9,419 nucleotides of DNA from CAJBIL01 sp049295655 (GTDB lineage Bacteria > Pseudomonadota > Gammaproteobacteria > Burkholderiales > Rhodocyclaceae), in contig JBAQRB010000155.1 of the NCBI GenBank assembly GCA_049295655.1, positions 1-9,419 on the forward strand, read 5' to 3'. Below, in pieces: positions 6,758 to 9,419 of this stretch. The notes beneath the pieces were generated by a model. That model did not search any database, had not been told where the DNA came from, and worked only from the letters and a program-made list of their open reading frames with translations. The translations under genes were made by a program, and so were the position numbers. Position 1 is the first letter of the stretch; every line of letters starts with the position of its first letter.

Positions 6758-7174
6758 ATGAATTTCAACCGTGCTCAGGGGCGAGATGAGCCCGAGATCA
6801 ATCTGATTCCGCTGATTGACGTGTTGCTGGTGATCATCATCTTCCTGATGCTGACCACCACCTACGCCAAGTTTTCCGGGCTCGAAATCAATCTGCCGAC
6901 CGCCGATTCGAGCAAGCAGGCCGAGCCGCCCAATGAAATCAGCGTCGCCGTGACCGCCAGCGGCCAGGTGCTGGTCAACAAGGCGCCGCTGGTCAACGCC
7001 GACGTGGCGGCGATCAGCGAGGCGTTGCGCCGTGCGGCGGGCTCCGCCAAGGAGCCGGTCATCGTCATCAATGCCGATGCCAAGGCGACCCATCAGAGCG
7101 TGGTCGACATCATGCAGGCGGCGCAGGCGGCGGGTTATCCCCGCATCTCGTTCGCGACCCAGTCTCCGCGCTGA
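6758..7174 (+). CDS. exbD: ExbD/TolR-family biopolymer transport protein
   Basis: This 138-residue partner of ExbB has one membrane helix and a periplasmic domain. The N-terminal stretch EPEINLIPLIDVLLVIII (11-28) carries the membrane aspartate Asp21, which corresponds to the proton-carrying residue of the family. The periplasmic domain (about 45-135) has the usual beta-alpha pattern, with VIVINADAKATHQSVVDIM at 101-119. Length is normal. A purine-rich sequence (GAGGGGCGGG) precedes the ATG. The TGA stop shares its A with the ATG of lpxK (TGATG at 7172-7176), pointing to translational coupling. Confidence 0.94.
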   Translation: MNFNRAQGRDEPEINLIPLIDVLLVIIIFLMLTTTYAKFSGLEINLPTADSSKQAEPPNEISVAVTASGQVLVNKAPLVNADVAAISEALRRAAGSAKEPVIVINADAKATHQSVVDIMQAAQAAGYPRISFATQSPR

Positions 7175-8244
7175 TGGCTTTGTCCGGCATCGCGCGAGCC
7201 CTGCCTCGGCTGTGGTATCGCCGGGCGGTGGCTGCGGCGCTGTGGCCGCTGCTCCCTGTTTCCTGGCTGTTTCGGCTGCTGGTCGTGCTACGCCGCGCGC
7301 TTTATCGGCGGGGCGTCCTGCGCTCGCAAGGATTGCCGGTGCCGGTCATCGTTGTCGGCAACCTGACGGTCGGCGGCAGCGGCAAGACGCCGCTCGTGCT
7401 CTGGCTGGTCGAGCGTCTGCGCGAGCAGGGCTGGCGACCGGGGATCATCAGTCGGGGTTACGGCGGCAGTGCGCAAGGTGCTCTGGCGGTTTCCGGCGAA
7501 GCGACGGCGGCCGAAGTCGGTGACGAACCGCTGTTGCTCGCGCGGCGCAGCGGTGCCCCGGTTTTTGTCGGACGTGACCGGGTCGCGGCCGGAAGGGCCT
7601 TGCTGACGGCGCATCCCGACTGCAATATCGTGCTTTCCGACGATGGCTTGCAGCACTATCGCTTGCAGCGTTCGCTTGAAATCGCCGTCTTTGACGGGCG
7701 GGGCGCCGGGAATGGCTGCCTGTTGCCGGCCGGGCCTTTGCGCGAGCCGCTGTCCCGCCTTTCCGGGGTGACGGCCGTGGTCTGGAACGGTGGCGCCAGC
7801 GCTGGCACCTGCGCGTCAGCGCTGAGTGCAGCACAGTCCGTGCCGCAGTTTGAGATGCTCTTGCACGGGCGGCGTTTTGTCGGGCTGGCCGATGCGGGAG
7901 GGCGTGTCTGCGATGCTGATGCGCTGCGTGGCCGGCGGCTTTATGCCGTGGCCGGGATTGGCGATCCGGCACGGTTTTTTGCCCAGCTTGCGGCGTTGGG
8001 GCTGGAATTCGAGGCACATCCGTTTCCCGATCACCATTGTTATACGGCAGCCGATCTGGCCTTTGCGCGCGATGGCACGCTGCTGATGACCGAGAAAGAT
8101 GCGGTAAAATGCGCCGCAATCACCGTCGGCGAAGCCTGGGTACTCCCGGTTGAGGCCGAGATTGGCGCCGCTGCCAACCCGACCGCCGATGCCGGCCTGC
8201 TTGAAACAATTCTGGAGAAACTCGATGGACGCACGCTTGCTTGA
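7174..8244 (+). CDS. lpxK: Tetraacyldisaccharide 4'-kinase (lipid A biosynthesis)
   Basis: This 356-residue enzyme transfers phosphate from ATP to the 4' position of the tetraacyl disaccharide to make lipid IVA, at the inner face of the inner membrane. The N-terminus (about 20-40) is hydrophobic and suits membrane association. The family's modified Walker A, VGNLTVGGSGKTP, is at 61-73. SRGYGG is at 93-98, VGDEPLLLA at 115-123, VGRDR at 132-136 and the Walker B-like LSDDGLQHYRL at 154-164. The C-terminal half carries FPDHHCYT and TEKDAVKC, both typical of the family. Length is slightly above the common 320-345 range. The start is coupled to the exbD stop. The end overlaps the start of the following small gene by 20 bases. 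Confidence 0.96.
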   Translation: MALSGIARALPRLWYRRAVAAALWPLLPVSWLFRLLVVLRRALYRRGVLRSQGLPVPVIVVGNLTVGGSGKTPLVLWLVERLREQGWRPGIISRGYGGSAQGALAVSGEATAAEVGDEPLLLARRSGAPVFVGRDRVAAGRALLTAHPDCNIVLSDDGLQHYRLQRSLEIAVFDGRGAGNGCLLPAGPLREPLSRLSGVTAVVWNGGASAGTCASALSAAQSVPQFEMLLHGRRFVGLADAGGRVCDADALRGRRLYAVAGIGDPARFFAQLAALGLEFEAHPFPDHHCYTAADLAFARDGTLLMTEKDAVKCAAITVGEAWVLPVEAEIGAAANPTADAGLLETILEKLDGRTLA

Positions 8245-8401
8245 CATTCTGGTCTGCCCGATCTGCAAGGCCAATCTCGAATACCGCAAGGCCGAGTCGG
8301 AACTGGTGTGCAAACCGTGCAAGCTGGCATTCCCGGTGCGCGACGACATCCCGATCATGCTCGAGGACGAGGCGCGTCGGCTCAAGGCTGATGAAGCCTG
8401 A
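8225..8401 (+). CDS. ycaR: Trm112/YcaR-family small zinc-ribbon-like protein
   Basis: This 58-residue protein starts MDARLLDILVCPIC and resembles E. coli YcaR, which occupies the same place between lpxK and kdsB. It has four cysteines in two pairs, CPIC (11-14) and CKPC (29-32), a pattern able to bind zinc; the E. coli protein, as I recall it, keeps fewer of them. LAFPVRDDIPIML at 34-46 and following is the family core. I chose the ATG at 8225 over an upstream in-frame ATG at 8150 because TGGAGA (8213-8218) stands 6 bases before it and family proteins begin this way. It overlaps lpxK by 20 bases. Trm112 proteins activate methyltransferases in eukaryotes and archaea; the bacterial role is not established. 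Kdo or lipid A involvement is suggested only by location. Confidence 0.92.
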   Translation: MDARLLDILVCPICKANLEYRKAESELVCKPCKLAFPVRDDIPIMLEDEARRLKADEA

Positions 8402-8419
8402 GTTGCTGGAAGCGGCTTC

Positions 8420-9184
8420 ATGAAATTCAAGGTTGTCATTCCGGCGCGCTACGCTTCGACGCGTCTGCCGGCCAAGCCGCTGCTTGATCTCGGCGGCAAG
8501 CCAATGGTCGCGCGGGTCGCCGAACGGGCGGTTCGGTCGGGGGCCGAGGAGGTCTGGGTGGCCACCGATCATCCGGCAGTGCAGGCTGCTGCCGAATTGC
8601 ATGGATTGTCCGTGCTGCTGACCCGGGCAGATCATCCGAGCGGCACCGATCGTCTGGCCGAGGTCGTCGCGCTGCGGGGCTGGGACGACGATACGATCGT
8701 CGTCAACGTGCAGGGCGACGAGCCGCTGATCGATCCGCTATTGATCGTGCAAACAGCGCGTCAATTGGCCGATAGTGGTGCCGATATCGCTACCGTGGCG
8801 CACCCGATCGGCGATGCCGCCGATTTTTTAAACCCGAATATTGTCAAGGTGGTGTGTACCGCCGCCGGCGATGCGCTTTATTTTTCGCGTGCCCCGATTC
8901 CCTATGCGCGCGACCACTTCGCGCGCGAGGCCGGCGGCGAGACTTTGCCGGATGGCATACCGGCCTATCGGCATGTCGGCCTTTATGCCTATCGCGTTCG
9001 TTTTCTCCGGGCTTACGCCAGTCTGGCGCCGTCGCCGCTCGAAGGGTTTGAATCGCTAGAGCAGTTGCGCGCGCTGTGGCATGGTTTCCGCATCAGTGTG
9101 GCAATTTCTGAGCATCTTCCGGCTGCGGGCGTGGATACGCCTGAAGATGCGGAGCGTATGCAGGCGTGGTTCAAAAATATCTAA
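8420..9184 (+). CDS. kdsB: 3-deoxy-manno-octulosonate cytidylyltransferase (CMP-Kdo synthetase)
   Basis: This 254-residue cytoplasmic enzyme joins Kdo to CTP, giving the CMP-Kdo used to glycosylate lipid IVA. It therefore acts on the product chain of LpxK encoded just upstream. The nucleotide-binding N-terminus is IPARYASTRLPAKPL (7-21). DHPSGTDR is at 71-78, the metal-binding VQGDEP at 97-102 (Asp100), FSRAPIPY at 155-162, and RHVGLYAYR at 184-192. EGFESLEQLRAL (208-219) and GVDTPED (237-243) complete the family pattern. Length matches the usual 245-255. GGAAG at 8408-8412 lies 7 bases before the ATG. The gap to ycaR is 18 bases. Confidence 0.97.
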   Translation: MKFKVVIPARYASTRLPAKPLLDLGGKPMVARVAERAVRSGAEEVWVATDHPAVQAAAELHGLSVLLTRADHPSGTDRLAEVVALRGWDDDTIVVNVQGDEPLIDPLLIVQTARQLADSGADIATVAHPIGDAADFLNPNIVKVVCTAAGDALYFSRAPIPYARDHFAREAGGETLPDGIPAYRHVGLYAYRVRFLRAYASLAPSPLEGFESLEQLRALWHGFRISVAISEHLPAAGVDTPEDAERMQAWFKNI

Positions 9185-9190
9185 AAAGGT

Positions 9191-9219
9191 TTGACCGTAA
9201 GTCCGTTTGAATGTAATTT
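9191..9219 (+). promoter_or_regulatory. Weak candidate promoter upstream of adk
   Basis: TTGACC (9191-9196, 5/6 match to the -35) is followed after exactly 17 bases by TAATTT (9214-9219, 3/6 match to the -10). It sits right after the kdsB stop and would give a leader of about 110 bases for adk. The 149-base gap, the largest in this rightward cluster, and the absence of a terminator after kdsB allow both read-through and a separate adk promoter. Confidence 0.3.
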
Positions 9220-9333
9220 TCAGCCTTAACGAGAATGCTCAGCCGTGCAAGGAAATACGCGATATAGCGCTGGCGGCACGGGCACTGAAAATACAAAATA
9301 ACCGCTTCATTCGATTTTCTCCGAGGGTGTAAC

Positions 9334-9419
9334 ATGAAATTGATTCTGCTCGGCGCTCCTGGCGCCGGAAAAGGTACGCAAGCGCAATTTATCCGTGAAA
9401 AATACGGTATTCCGCAAAT
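9334..9419 (+). CDS. adk: Adenylate kinase (partial, N-terminus only)
   Basis: The first 28 codons are present and the gene runs off the right edge. The start MKLILLGAPGAGKGTQAQF contains the P-loop GAPGAGKGT (7-15) characteristic of adenylate kinase, which interconverts ATP plus AMP with two ADP in the cytoplasm. GAGGG at 9323-9327 stands 6 bases before the ATG. I recall adk following kdsB in many betaproteobacteria, which supports the call. The zinc-binding or short lid region, which would tell the adk subtype, lies outside the window. Confidence 0.95.
   Translation, partial: MKLILLGAPGAGKGTQAQFIREKYGIPQ

Noticed and set aside
6085..6768. 227-codon open frame on the minus strand opposite exbB
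   Set aside because: exbB has intact membrane helices and signatures; the antisense product has low-complexity His, Arg and Gln composition and no recognisable domain.
7448..8119. 223-codon minus-strand frame opposite lpxK
   Set aside because: It is an Arg/Ala/Pro-rich shadow frame; lpxK motifs are continuous through the same bases.
8150..8224. Longer 83-residue version of the YcaR-like protein
   Set aside because: The added N-terminus lies inside the lpxK reading frame in another frame, has no ribosome site and does not match the family start; ATG at 8225 has a good Shine-Dalgarno.
9235..9267. Ten-codon leader peptide (MLSRARKYAI) upstream of adk
   Set aside because: There is no run of regulatory codons, no attenuator hairpin and only a poor ribosome site; frames this short are common by chance.
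1..9419. Phage-defence island, CRISPR array, transposon or prophage
   Set aside because: All genes are housekeeping or signalling genes in an order familiar from betaproteobacteria; I saw no spaced repeats, transposase motifs or integrase.

Overview
The window looks like chromosomal DNA from a betaproteobacterium, most plausibly a Rhodocyclales-type member such as a Dechloromonas or Azonexus relative. The grounds are the GC-rich coding sequence, the gene order exbB-exbD-lpxK-ycaR(Trm112-like)-kdsB-adk, which I recall from betaproteobacteria, the xseA-sodB pair beside it, and a c-type-heme DUF3365 receptor fused to GGDEF-EAL. The genus is a guess. I see no mobile elements, tRNA or rRNA genes, or CRISPR array.

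Left part (1-3477, minus strand): two membrane-bound signalling proteins in tandem. The upstream one (817 aa) has a periplasmic DUF3365/Tll0287-like domain with a CXXCH heme-attachment motif, then PAS, GGDEF (written AGDEF, with an RxxD inhibitory site) and EAL. The downstream one runs off the left edge. It has a periplasmic sCache_2 domain, a HAMP-like linker and the beginning of a PAS domain. A perfect 8-bp hairpin lies in the 64 bases between them. This looks like a c-di-GMP module that combines a redox or gas input with a small-ligand input.

Middle part (3478-5836, minus strand): a rho-independent terminator at 3665-3698 separates this module from sodB (iron superoxide dismutase) and xseA (exonuclease VII large subunit). 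sodB and xseA are 98 bases apart with no visible terminator and are probably co-transcribed.

Divergent region (5837-6138): 302 bases without a gene. About 180 bases of it have only about 39% GC by hand count. It contains a perfect 13-bp inverted repeat holding two consensus DnaA boxes (TTATCCACA) face to face, and a modest sigma70-like promoter for the rightward operon.

Right part (6139-9419, plus strand): a tightly packed envelope operon. ExbB and ExbD form a proton-driven inner-membrane motor. LpxK phosphorylates the lipid A precursor. A 58-aa four-cysteine Trm112/YcaR-like protein overlaps the end of lpxK. KdsB activates Kdo for transfer to lipid A. After 149 bases, which may carry a separate promoter, adk (adenylate kinase) begins and runs off the right edge. 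The signals most worth following up are the paired DnaA boxes and the heme-c GGDEF-EAL receptor with its Cache-domain neighbour.
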